A stretch of DNA of 7,215 bases from Patulibacter sp. (GTDB lineage Bacteria; Actinomycetota; Thermoleophilia; Solirubrobacterales; Solirubrobacteraceae): positions 1-7,215 of the forward strand of contig JALRCL010000843.1 of assembly GCA_023268575.1 (NCBI GenBank). Direction: 5' to 3'. Shown one piece after another: positions 1 to 5,708 of this stretch. The notes below the pieces were generated by a model. It was not told the DNA's origin, did not search any database, and saw only the letters and a list, made by a program, of their open reading frames with translations. Numbering within the stretch: position 1 is the first letter of the stretch; each line of letters starts with the position of its first letter. A program made the translations under genes and the position numbers.

Positions 1-942
1 GAGCCGCTCGCGCGTGGGCGGGGTGGCCTGCACGTCGAGCTCCATCTCGCCCTCGTCGGCGGTCAGGCACAGCACGATGCTCCCGGGCGCCGCCCCGTCG
101 CCGATCGTGAGCGTGCCGTCGCGCAGTACGGCGTCGCCCTCGCAGACGGCGATCCCGCGCGCGGCGGCGTTCCAGTGCAGCGCGATCGGCTGGCCGACGA
201 GGTTCGTCGTGACGCGGAACCGGACGACGTCCCCGGGCGCCACGTCACCGGCACCCTCGCGCGTCACCGCGAGGATCGGCCTCGCCGGGGCGCGGCTCAG
301 CACCGTTCGGAAGTCGTCGTCGTCGAAGTTCCCGCGACACGCGGCCGTCCCCGACGTCCGCACGCCGGCCGTCTCGCTGATGCACCAGATCAGCCGCTGG
401 ATGGCGAAGCGTTGCATCCGATCGGCGAGGCCCGCGCTCGTGCCGGCCGCGAGCTCGGAGACCCCGAGCGCTCGAGGGTCGCGGACGACGTAGCCGTGGA
501 GCGCGAGGTAGGAGATCACCTGCTCCTTCTCCCGGCCCAGCTCGTCCGCCTGCAGCCGCCGGCTGCCCGTCTGCGGGCTGAGCTGCCCGCGGCCGAAGCA
601 CGCCGCGCGCTGGCGATCGGTGCAGAACGACCAGGCCGAGCGCAGCTCGCCGTCCACGAGGCGCGTGGTGCAGAACGGCACGCTCGAGCCGTTGAACCCC
701 GAGTTGTCGTACAGCGGCACGGCCTTGCCGGCGCGCAGCTGCGCCTGCTTGGCGTCGTCCAGCTGCCGGGAGGCCTCCGGGACGACGAGGCCTCCGTCGT
801 CGATGCAGGCCGGCGCAGTGATCGGTGCGGCGCGAGCCGCCGGTGCACCGGTCGTCGCGAGCAGGAGCACCGCCAGCAGCGATGCGAGGAGGAGCAGGAG
901 CGCACGCCGCGGCACGCCGCGGTTCGGGCGGGGAACGACCAT
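1..942 (-). CDS. Secreted thioester-domain (TED/TQXA-like) surface protein, N-terminal 314 residues
   Basis: The open frame starts at ATG 942 and runs off the left edge. A GGAAGG ribosome site lies 8 nt upstream of the ATG. Residues 12-39 form a signal peptide: two arginines, a Leu/Ala-rich core and an ARA-A cleavage site. Residues 75-190 resemble the thioester domain of Gram-positive surface adhesins. A Cys107 in the context WSFCTD is followed by a KEQVISYLALHGY helix (139-151) and an AIQRLIW segment with Gln182. In that family a Cys and a Gln of this kind form an internal thioester that can bond covalently to a target surface. Further cysteines (46, 91, 115, 187, 202) could form disulphides. 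Residues 222-305 look beta-rich and may be an Ig-like module. Any wall anchor would lie outside the window. The assignment rests on motif reading only; a cysteine-rich secreted protein of another family is the alternative. Confidence 0.68.
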   Translation of the reverse strand, partial: MVVPRPNRGVPRRALLLLLASLLAVLLLATTGAPAARAAPITAPACIDDGGLVVPEASRQLDDAKQAQLRAGKAVPLYDNSGFNGSSVPFCTTRLVDGELRSAWSFCTDRQRAACFGRGQLSPQTGSRRLQADELGREKEQVISYLALHGYVVRDPRALGVSELAAGTSAGLADRMQRFAIQRLIWCISETAGVRTSGTAACRGNFDDDDFRTVLSRAPARPILAVTREGAGDVAPGDVVRFRVTTNLVGQPIALHWNAAARGIAVCEGDAVLRDGTLTIGDGAAPGSIVLCLTADEGEMELDVQATPPTRERL

Positions 943-999
943 CAGAGGAACCTTCCGGACACGATCCGCCCGGCGGCGGACCTTGGGACATCATTCGTC

Positions 1000-1034
1000 C
1001 ATCTGTCGCGTCCGAAGTGTCCTTTCCCCTCCCC
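1000..1034 (-). promoter_or_regulatory. Candidate promoter/operator of the thioester-protein gene (GACGCGACAG motif with upstream G-rich tract)
   Basis: On the minus strand a G/A-rich tract (1034-1023) is followed by GACGCGACAGATG (1012-1000), which ends 57 nt before the ATG at 942. The same 13-mer occurs on the same strand upstream of the sigma factor gene (5577-5565), also after a G-rich tract. GATGCGACAG occurs upstream of the transpeptidase gene (2665-2656). Position and recurrence suggest a promoter or operator, possibly read by the neighbouring ECF sigma factor. That function is inferred. Confidence 0.4.
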
Positions 1035-1052
1035 GGTCTTCGCGGGGACCGG
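1033..1052 (-). terminator. Hairpin directly after the stop of the 1054-1647 gene
   Basis: CCGGTC (1052-1047 on the minus strand) pairs perfectly with GACCGG (1038-1033) across an 8-nt loop. It begins 1 nt after the stop codon at 1054. No U-run follows; the next bases are G/A-rich. It is therefore not a classical intrinsic terminator, but could protect the 3' end or cause partial termination before the thioester-protein gene. Confidence 0.35.
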
Positions 1053-1053
1053 C

Positions 1054-1647
1054 TCAGCGCGGGCGCAGCGTGCCGAGCACGTGGTGGGCGACGCCGAGCG
1101 TGCCCACGCCGGTCGCGAGCTGCCGGCGGGGCAGGCCGTCGACGAGCGAGGAGGTCGAGGCGAGCACCGACGTGTGGACGAGCGCGTGGTTCGCGCGGTC
1201 GATGGCGTCCCGGAGACGCTCGATCGGCGGCTGCTCCGAGGCGATGATCCAGCGCTGGGTGATGGCGCAGGTGCGGATGACCCACCGCGCCGGAGACGGC
1301 CCACGCTGGTCCAGGAGCGCGCACCAGGCCCAGCCCAGCGCGGTGGCGACCTCGAGCCGCGCGTCGTCGAGCTCCGGGCTCCACCCCGCCGGCGCGCCGC
1401 CGTCGTCCCCGCCGAGGCGCAGGCTCCCGGCCCTCAGCCCGGCCACGACGGGCGCGATGGCCGGTCCGAGCCGCGCTGCGGCGATCAGTGCCGCCCCCGT
1501 CGGGGCGACGTCCCATCGAGCCGGCCCGGGGCTCGCCCGCCGGAGGGCCGCGATGTGGGTCGCCACGGCCTCGGGCGCGACCGCTCGCAGGCCGTTCGCG
1601 CTCGTGTCCTCGACGAGGCGCAGCGCGTCCGCGCAGGTGAACGCCAT
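1054..1647 (-). CDS. Hypothetical helical protein of about 197 residues
   Basis: I do not recognise this protein. It looks soluble and mostly helical, with long Ala/Leu/Arg-rich stretches, no signal peptide and no clear membrane span. Recognisable islands are a Trp/Cys-containing helix (ALGWAWCALLDQRG), a second one (RWVIRTCAITQRWII) and an ERLRDAIDRANHAL helix near the C-terminus. Codon use is strongly GC3, supporting real coding. I chose ATG 1647 because GGA sits 6 nt upstream and the codons between the alternative ATG 1668 and 1647 include GTA and GGA, which are rare here. The longer 204-residue form has no visible ribosome site. The transpeptidase stop lies only 25-46 nt upstream, so the two are probably co-transcribed. 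A cytoplasmic accessory role in the envelope operon is possible but unsupported. Confidence 0.7.
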   Translation of the reverse strand: MAFTCADALRLVEDTSANGLRAVAPEAVATHIAALRRASPGPARWDVAPTGAALIAAARLGPAIAPVVAGLRAGSLRLGGDDGGAPAGWSPELDDARLEVATALGWAWCALLDQRGPSPARWVIRTCAITQRWIIASEQPPIERLRDAIDRANHALVHTSVLASTSSLVDGLPRRQLATGVGTLGVAHHVLGTLRPR

Positions 1648-1693
1648 GTCGCGTCCCGCTACGTGCATCGGTGCGGCGTGGTGGCGTGCCGCG

Positions 1694-2596
1694 TCATGGC
1701 GTCACCCGGACCGGCGTGCCGACCGGCACGAGGCGGGCGATCCGGCGGATCCCGCGCTCGGGGACGCGGATGCAGCCGTTGGAGCGTGCGGTCCCGAGCG
1801 GGTCCCGCAGGCTCGCTCCGGCGCGGCCGTGGAGGGCGATCCGACCCGGCCCGCCGTCGAAGCGTCGCCAGGTGTCCGAGTGCGCGGTGAGCGACAGGAC
1901 CCAGGCACCGACGAAGCTCCGGGGATCGCGCTGACGGTTGCGCTCGAACACTGCGGCGAGCCCGACCGGGGTCCGGGTGCGCGGGGCGCCCACGACGACC
2001 CGGTAGCGCGCGATCCGCCGGCCGTTGCGCCAGAGCGTGAGGCTGCGCCGCCGGAGCGCCACGTCGATCCAGTACCGGGTGGCGTGCAGGACGACGGCGT
2101 CGCGTGCGATCCACGCCGAGCCGCCGTTCGGCCGCCCCGGCAGCAGCACCCGAACCCAGCGGCGCCCCTCGTGCACGGCGGATCCCAGGACGAGCAGCGT
2201 CTGGGGCTGGCCGGCCCAGCGCGTCGCGGTGCGCAGCCGCCCGACCTCGCGCCCGGCGGGCCGGTCCAGCGCGGCCACCGGGCGGACGATCTGTGCCGTG
2301 GCGGCACCGCGCCGCGGCACGGGCGCGTGCACGCGCCACGGGTCCGCGGGCGGTGCCGCCCCGGGTCCCGGCTCCGCGCCGGTCGCCGCGCTCGTGGGGG
2401 CCACGACCTCCGACCCGCCGGCCGGCGCGGGCTCGCCGGCGTGGGCCGTGATCGGTGCCGCGCACGACGCCAGCAACAGCGTCACCGCCAACGACCCGCA
2501 TCGACCGACCGGCCGCCTGCGTCGAAGCCCGGACGGAGGGCGCGACGTCCGGGGCGCTGGGGGGATGGACCGGTCGGTCGAGGGGGTGCGGGGCAT
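1694..2596 (-). CDS. L,D-transpeptidase (YkuD family), probable lipoprotein
   Basis: L,D-transpeptidases form 3-3 cross-links in peptidoglycan, or attach proteins to it, outside the cytoplasmic membrane using a catalytic cysteine. This 300-residue product has an Arg-rich n-region (24-32) and a hydrophobic stretch ending in LASC, a good lipobox with Cys45. A signal-peptidase-I site AHA-G at 51-54 is an alternative. A Pro/Ala/Gly linker (55-95) leads to an SH3-like segment (about 105-170), then the YkuD domain (about 174-299). The conserved pair is visible: IALHG with His256, and SNGCIRV with Cys275. Family members often have SHGC, so Asn in the second position is a minor variation. ATG 2596 gives a sensible signal peptide, whereas the more upstream in-frame ATG 2812 would put 116 residues before the lipobox. 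No clear Shine-Dalgarno precedes 2596. The next gene follows closely. Confidence 0.88.
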   Translation of the reverse strand: MPRTPSTDRSIPPAPRTSRPPSGLRRRRPVGRCGSLAVTLLLASCAAPITAHAGEPAPAGGSEVVAPTSAATGAEPGPGAAPPADPWRVHAPVPRRGAATAQIVRPVAALDRPAGREVGRLRTATRWAGQPQTLLVLGSAVHEGRRWVRVLLPGRPNGGSAWIARDAVVLHATRYWIDVALRRRSLTLWRNGRRIARYRVVVGAPRTRTPVGLAAVFERNRQRDPRSFVGAWVLSLTAHSDTWRRFDGGPGRIALHGRAGASLRDPLGTARSNGCIRVPERGIRRIARLVPVGTPVRVTP

Positions 2597-2626
2597 GCGG
2601 GGGACGCCGTGGCGCCGGGGTGGGTC

Positions 2627-2647
2627 CCGGCTGCGGTGCGCAGCCGG
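2627..2647 (-). promoter_or_regulatory. Perfect 9-bp inverted repeat in the transpeptidase leader
   Basis: CCGGCTGCG and CGCAGCCGG are exact reverse complements separated by 3 nt. The dyad lies 30 nt before the ATG at 2596 and 8 nt after the GATGCGACAG motif. It could be a repressor operator or an RNA hairpin in the leader. No U-run follows, so a classical terminator for the upstream sigma gene is less likely. Confidence 0.45.
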
Positions 2648-2655
2648 TCCACTCC

Positions 2656-2665
2656 CTGTCGCATC
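2656..2665 (-). promoter_or_regulatory. GATGCGACAG motif upstream of the transpeptidase
   Basis: This differs by one base (T for C) from the GACGCGACAG found upstream of the thioester-protein and sigma genes. It lies 59 nt before ATG 2596, almost the same distance as the copy before ATG 942 (60 nt). A run of six G on the minus strand (2684-2679) lies 13 nt upstream of the motif, as G-rich tracts do at the other copies. Promoter or operator function is inferred. Confidence 0.33.
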
Positions 2666-2770
2666 GCGCTGCCCGGCGCCCCCCGTTCGATCTCGGCGGC
2701 GCCGCGCGGGGCGGCGGTCGGCAGCCGCGCCGCCGTCGGTCGAGGGCCACGCCGGTCGTCGCGCCCGCGT

Positions 2771-2899
2771 CAGCCAGCGGCCTCGCACGCCGTCAGCCGG
2801 CGCCCGCACCACGGCCCAGCCAGCGGCCTCGCGAGCCGTCAGCCGGCGCCCGCGCCACCGGTCAGCCAGCGGCCACGCCCGCGTCAGCCGGCGGCCACG
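2771..2899. repeat. Six tandem imperfect copies of a 22-23-bp repeat at the 3' end of the sigma gene
   Basis: Copies start at 2771, 2794, 2817, 2840, 2863 and 2885. On the plus strand each begins CAGCC(A/G)GCG. Two slightly different versions alternate, giving a higher-order period of 46, then 45 bp. The last copy overlaps the final codons and the TGA of the sigma gene (2886-2884); the others follow in its 3' flank. Copies are diverged mainly in their second halves. The array may have arisen by slippage and could fold as an mRNA 3' structure. There are no unique spacers, so it is not a CRISPR array. Confidence 0.7.
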
Positions 2900-5376
2900 A
2901 CGGGGGCGGCGTCCGGCTCGGTCGCGTCGCCCGCCGCCGCATCCGACCCGGTCGCATCCGACCCGGTCGCGTCGGACCCGGTCGCGGCCGGCGGCTCGGG
3001 CGCGTCGGCGACGGGAGCTGCGGCCCGACGGGCCACGTCGGACTCGGCGCGGACGGCGATCGACGGGGCCTCAGGCGCCGCGTCCACGGACGGCGACGCC
3101 GTGCTGCCCTCTCCCTCCGGCGGCACCGAGGTCGGCGATGCGCCGGGCGTCTCGGCGGTCTCGCCCGCGGGCTGCGCCGGCGACGTGGTCGCCGACGACG
3201 GAACCGCTCCGGCGGAGGCGGTGGCGCTCGCCGACGCGGAGCCGGTGCTCCCCGCGCGGGTGGCGACGTCCCCGGCAACCGGCCCCCGGCCGTCGCCGGC
3301 GCTCGCGGCCGAGGCGGCGAAGGCCCCCGACCGCTGCTCGTCCACCTCGGCGCGCGCCTCGGTGCGCGCGCGCCCGTCCTCGGTGGCGGCCACCGCCGCG
3401 GCCCACGACCCCAGCGCGCTCGCGCCGGTCGTCACCGTCGGCGCGGCCCCGACCGCCAGGGCGAGGCTGAACGCGCCGCCTCCGGCGCCGGTCGCTGCCG
3501 CGGAGCTGAGGACGTGCTGCCCGGCGGCGCGGATCGGCAGACGAATCTCCGCCGTCCGCGTCGTGCCCGTCTCCTCGTCGAAGGTCGAGAGCGAGAAGGC
3601 CATCTCCCACCACTGCTCGACGACGGCCAGGCCGTCGGCGACGAGGTCCGGCGTCGAGGACGCGTCGCCGGCCCGTGCGCTCGAGCCGGCGCTCAGCTCG
3701 GTCGCCGCGTCATCGCGGGCGCCGCTGCTGCTGGACGTCGCCTCGGCATCGCTGCCGGTGGCGCGCGCCTGGGTGGCCGCTGTTCCGTCGTCCTCGCCGT
3801 CGGCACGCGTGCCCGAGCTCGTCTCGAGCACCGACGGATCGCTCCCGCCGGCGGCCGTGGCCGACGACGCCACGCGCGCCGACCGCTCGTCGCTGCCGCC
3901 GGACGCGCTGGCGGACCGGGCGGCGACGTCCACCGAGCCGCCGCTGCTGCCGCGGGCGTCGCTGCCGCTGCTGAGGGTCGTGGCGTCCGTCTGCCCCGAG
4001 GAGGCCGAGGTGGCCTGTGCCTCCGGGCCCGACGCGGCGGAGGACGCCTCCGCCCGCCGGGTGCCGTCCGGGTCGGTGCCCTCGCTCGCCGACGAGGAGG
4101 CCGTCGTGCCGGTCGCACCGGCCGAGGCGGTCGTGCCCTGGCTGCCTGCCGCGCTCTGCGACGTCGTGGACCCGGGGCGCTGGGCGGTCGTGGGCGGCGG
4201 ATCGCCACCCGCGAGGTGCTCGGTCACGGCGGTCGACGGCCAGGCGCCGCGGTCCGGGGAGAGCGGCAGTACGGGGACCTGCGGCGGCCCGACCGGCCGG
4301 GAGCCGGCGGCGGCGGCGCCGGCGTTCCCGGGACCCGCCGCGGGCGAGCTCTCGCGGACGTTCCAGCCGCTCGGGACGACCGCTCGGCGCCCGTCGCCGG
4401 ACGAGGCGGTGGCCCGCGAGGACGGCGGGGCCGCGACGACGATCGCCGGTGCGCGGCTCGCAACGCTGTCCGGGGGCACGGTCGAGGCGCCGGACCCACC
4501 GGCGGAGGTCCCGAGCACCACGGCGGAGGCGACGATCGCCACCGAGCTCGTGAGCGCCCCGGCCAGGCCACCGGCGATCGGCAGCGACGCGAGCACGCCG
4601 CCGGCGACCACGGCGCCGCCGCCCGTCGCGAGGAACGGCACGGGCGGGGTGCTCGCCGCCAGGCCGCGGAGCAGCAGCACGCGCCGGCGGCAGCTCATGC
4701 AGTGGTCGAGGTGCGCGCGAGCGAGCGACGCCCGTCGCCCGTTCCGGGCCAGGACGCCGACGGCGTAGGCCGTGACGAGCGAACGGTTCGCGCTGCACCA
4801 GCCGTCCTTGACGTCCTGGACGACGCTCGCGACCTCGCGCGAGACGCGGTCCATGAGCTTCTCCATCCGCTTCGGCGGGATGCCGAGGATCCGCGCCGCC
4901 TCCGGACGGGTGTGGCCGTGGACGTAGCAGAGGGTCGCCGCCTGCAGCTCGCGTCCGGTGAGGCGCTCGCGCAGGCCCTCCAGGAGCTGGCGGACCTGCT
5001 CGCGGTCACCCGCCCGGTCGGCGGGATCGGGCCCCAGGTCGGCGGTCTCCGCCCCGGGGTCGTCGATCGCCACGGTCGTGCTGGATCCCGCGAGCGTGCG
5101 CCGCTCGTCGAGGATCCGCCGCACGATGATCACCACGAGCAGGCCCTGGCGGTTCTCGATCCGCTCCCCGGCAGCGAGCTTCTGGTAGACGACGTGCCAG
5201 GCGCTGTTGTAGGCGTCCTCGAGGTCCCCCGCGTCGACCGACATGCCGCGGCCGAAGAGCCGCTTGCGCACCGACGCCAGCACCGCGTCGCGGTGGGTGA
5301 CGTACTCCTGCTCCAGGAGCCAGTCCGCGCTGCCCGGACGCGGTGAGCGGGATATCGCTTGGGTCATCGTCCGCAT
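2884..5376 (-). CDS. Membrane-tethered ECF-type sigma factor fused to a zinc-finger segment and long extracellular tail
   Basis: Residues 17-95 match sigma-70 region 2, with a DLEDAYNSAWHVVYQKL core. Residues 120-190 match region 4, with a helix-turn-helix at about 155-180 (GHTRPEAARILGIPPKRMEKLM). A zf-HC2-like motif follows: His222, Cys226 and Cys229 (HxxxCxxC), with Cys194 as a possible fourth ligand, as in zinc anti-sigma domains. Residues 246-290 are hydrophobic, enough for one or two membrane spans. The remaining 540 residues are mostly Ala/Ser/Thr/Gly low-complexity sequence, apart from a more ordered island at 578-660. Three TGSDA repeats lie near the end. ATG 5376 has GGAG 7 nt upstream; ATG 5367 is the alternative. 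Typical ECF factors are about 200 residues, so three quarters of this chain is extension. Actinobacterial ECF groups with zinc-finger and membrane extensions are known. Envelope-signal-controlled transcription is inferred. Confidence 0.85.
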   Translation of the reverse strand: MRTMTQAISRSPRPGSADWLLEQEYVTHRDAVLASVRKRLFGRGMSVDAGDLEDAYNSAWHVVYQKLAAGERIENRQGLLVVIIVRRILDERRTLAGSSTTVAIDDPGAETADLGPDPADRAGDREQVRQLLEGLRERLTGRELQAATLCYVHGHTRPEAARILGIPPKRMEKLMDRVSREVASVVQDVKDGWCSANRSLVTAYAVGVLARNGRRASLARAHLDHCMSCRRRVLLLRGLAASTPPVPFLATGGGAVVAGGVLASLPIAGGLAGALTSSVAIVASAVVLGTSAGGSGASTVPPDSVASRAPAIVVAAPPSSRATASSGDGRRAVVPSGWNVRESSPAAGPGNAGAAAAGSRPVGPPQVPVLPLSPDRGAWPSTAVTEHLAGGDPPPTTAQRPGSTTSQSAAGSQGTTASAGATGTTASSSASEGTDPDGTRRAEASSAASGPEAQATSASSGQTDATTLSSGSDARGSSGGSVDVAARSASASGGSDERSARVASSATAAGGSDPSVLETSSGTRADGEDDGTAATQARATGSDAEATSSSSGARDDAATELSAGSSARAGDASSTPDLVADGLAVVEQWWEMAFSLSTFDEETGTTRTAEIRLPIRAAGQHVLSSAAATGAGGGAFSLALAVGAAPTVTTGASALGSWAAAVAATEDGRARTEARAEVDEQRSGAFAASAASAGDGRGPVAGDVATRAGSTGSASASATASAGAVPSSATTSPAQPAGETAETPGASPTSVPPEGEGSTASPSVDAAPEAPSIAVRAESDVARRAAAPVADAPEPPAATGSDATGSDATGSDAAAGDATEPDAAPVVAAG
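2939..2983 (-). repeat. Three 15-bp in-frame tandem repeats encoding TGSDA units
   Basis: Units 2939-2953 and 2954-2968 are identical on the plus strand (GCATCCGACCCGGTC), and 2969-2983 differs at two positions. They encode three consecutive TGSDA units near residues 799-813 of the sigma factor tail. Repeat copy changes keep the frame, so tail length could vary between strains. Confidence 0.85.
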
Positions 5377-5564
5377 GCGGAGTCTCCGGCGGCCGTTCCG
5401 TGCGACGCCCGGGGACGGGAGACGCTCGACGGGTGGTGGGACGAAGGGCCGCCACGTGCACCATCGGCACGATCCGCCCGGACCTTGAGCTCGCCTGAGG
5501 AGGAGGGATGACCCATGCGTACGTCCTCGTTCGCAGAATGACCGCAGGCGGACGCCCGCGTGAT

Positions 5565-5599
5565 CATCTGTCGCGTCGAGCGACGTTCCTCCCCCCCCC
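5565..5599 (-). promoter_or_regulatory. Candidate sigma-gene promoter/operator (G9 tract, GGAAC and GACGCGACAGATG)
   Basis: The minus strand reads nine G (5599-5591), then an AGGAAC box, then GACGCGACAGATG (5577-5565). GGAAC resembles the -35 element of many ECF promoters. The 13-mer is identical to one upstream of the thioester-protein gene. If this is a promoter recognised by the encoded sigma factor, the gene would be autoregulated, which is common for ECF factors. The placement of -35 and -10 is uncertain and no transcription start can be read from sequence. Confidence 0.38.
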
Positions 5600-5611
5600 A
5601 GAAACGATGCG

Positions 5612-5670
5612 AGCCCGCCGGCGAGCGATCAGGCGCCGGACGCGGGGCCCAGCAGCCCGCGCGGCGAGCG
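5612..5670. repeat. Two imperfect direct copies of a GC-rich dyad
   Basis: AGCCCGCCGGCGAGCG (5612-5627) recurs as AGCCCGCGCGGCGAGCG (5654-5670), one base longer, about 42 bp away. Each copy is itself nearly self-complementary around its centre. They lie 38-97 nt beyond the stop of the PASTA-like gene and upstream of the sigma gene. They might act as 3'-end hairpins or paired binding sites. In DNA this GC-rich such similarity is only moderately surprising. Confidence 0.4.
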
Positions 5671-5708
5671 CCCGCCGGAAGCCCTCCCCACGGCAGGCGC
5701 GGGACCGC

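Larger units (their letters stand above)
5377..5708. other. 332-bp non-coding region upstream of the sigma gene
   Basis: I see no convincing gene here. On the minus strand, in order, it holds the following. An imperfect duplicated dyad comes first (5670-5654 and 5627-5612). A run of nine G follows (5599-5591), and then GGAAC (5589-5585). The 13-mer GACGCGACAGATG is at 5577-5565, and GGAG before the sigma ATG is at 5387-5384. The region probably carries the sigma promoter and a long leader of up to about 190 nt. A purine-rich AGGAGGAGGG followed by ATG 5508 on the plus strand looks like a start, but its frame runs antisense through the next gene and I do not call it. Confidence 0.6.

Noticed and set aside
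1646..1655. A near-match to the shared motif (GACGCGACAT) at the start of the hypothetical gene
   Set aside because: It overlaps the chosen start codon itself and is 9/10 identical, so it is probably coincidental in this composition.
2597..2812. Longer start for the transpeptidase at ATG 2812
   Set aside because: It would add 72 low-complexity residues ahead of a signal peptide that already fits ATG 2596, and would run across the tandem repeats.
2771..2899. CRISPR-like appearance of regularly spaced repeats
   Set aside because: The repeats are contiguous and diverged, without unique spacers, and no cas genes are present.
3362..3374. Alternating GTGCGCGCGC tract, a possible Z-DNA former
   Set aside because: It is a short run inside the sigma coding region, explained by codon choice and high G+C.
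620..4768. A very long open frame on the plus strand (1382 codons), and another at 2455-5346
   Set aside because: Both run antisense to clearly recognisable minus-strand genes (transpeptidase, sigma factor). The products are Arg/Ala/Pro-rich with no domain, typical of stop-poor high-GC DNA.
5364..5567. A 67-codon minus-strand frame whose TGA overlaps the sigma ATG at 5367 as ATGA, suggesting a coupled leader peptide
   Set aside because: Third-position G+C is only about 70%, below the neighbouring genes. There is no ribosome site before ATG 5567, and the product has no recognisable feature. It also covers the likely promoter.
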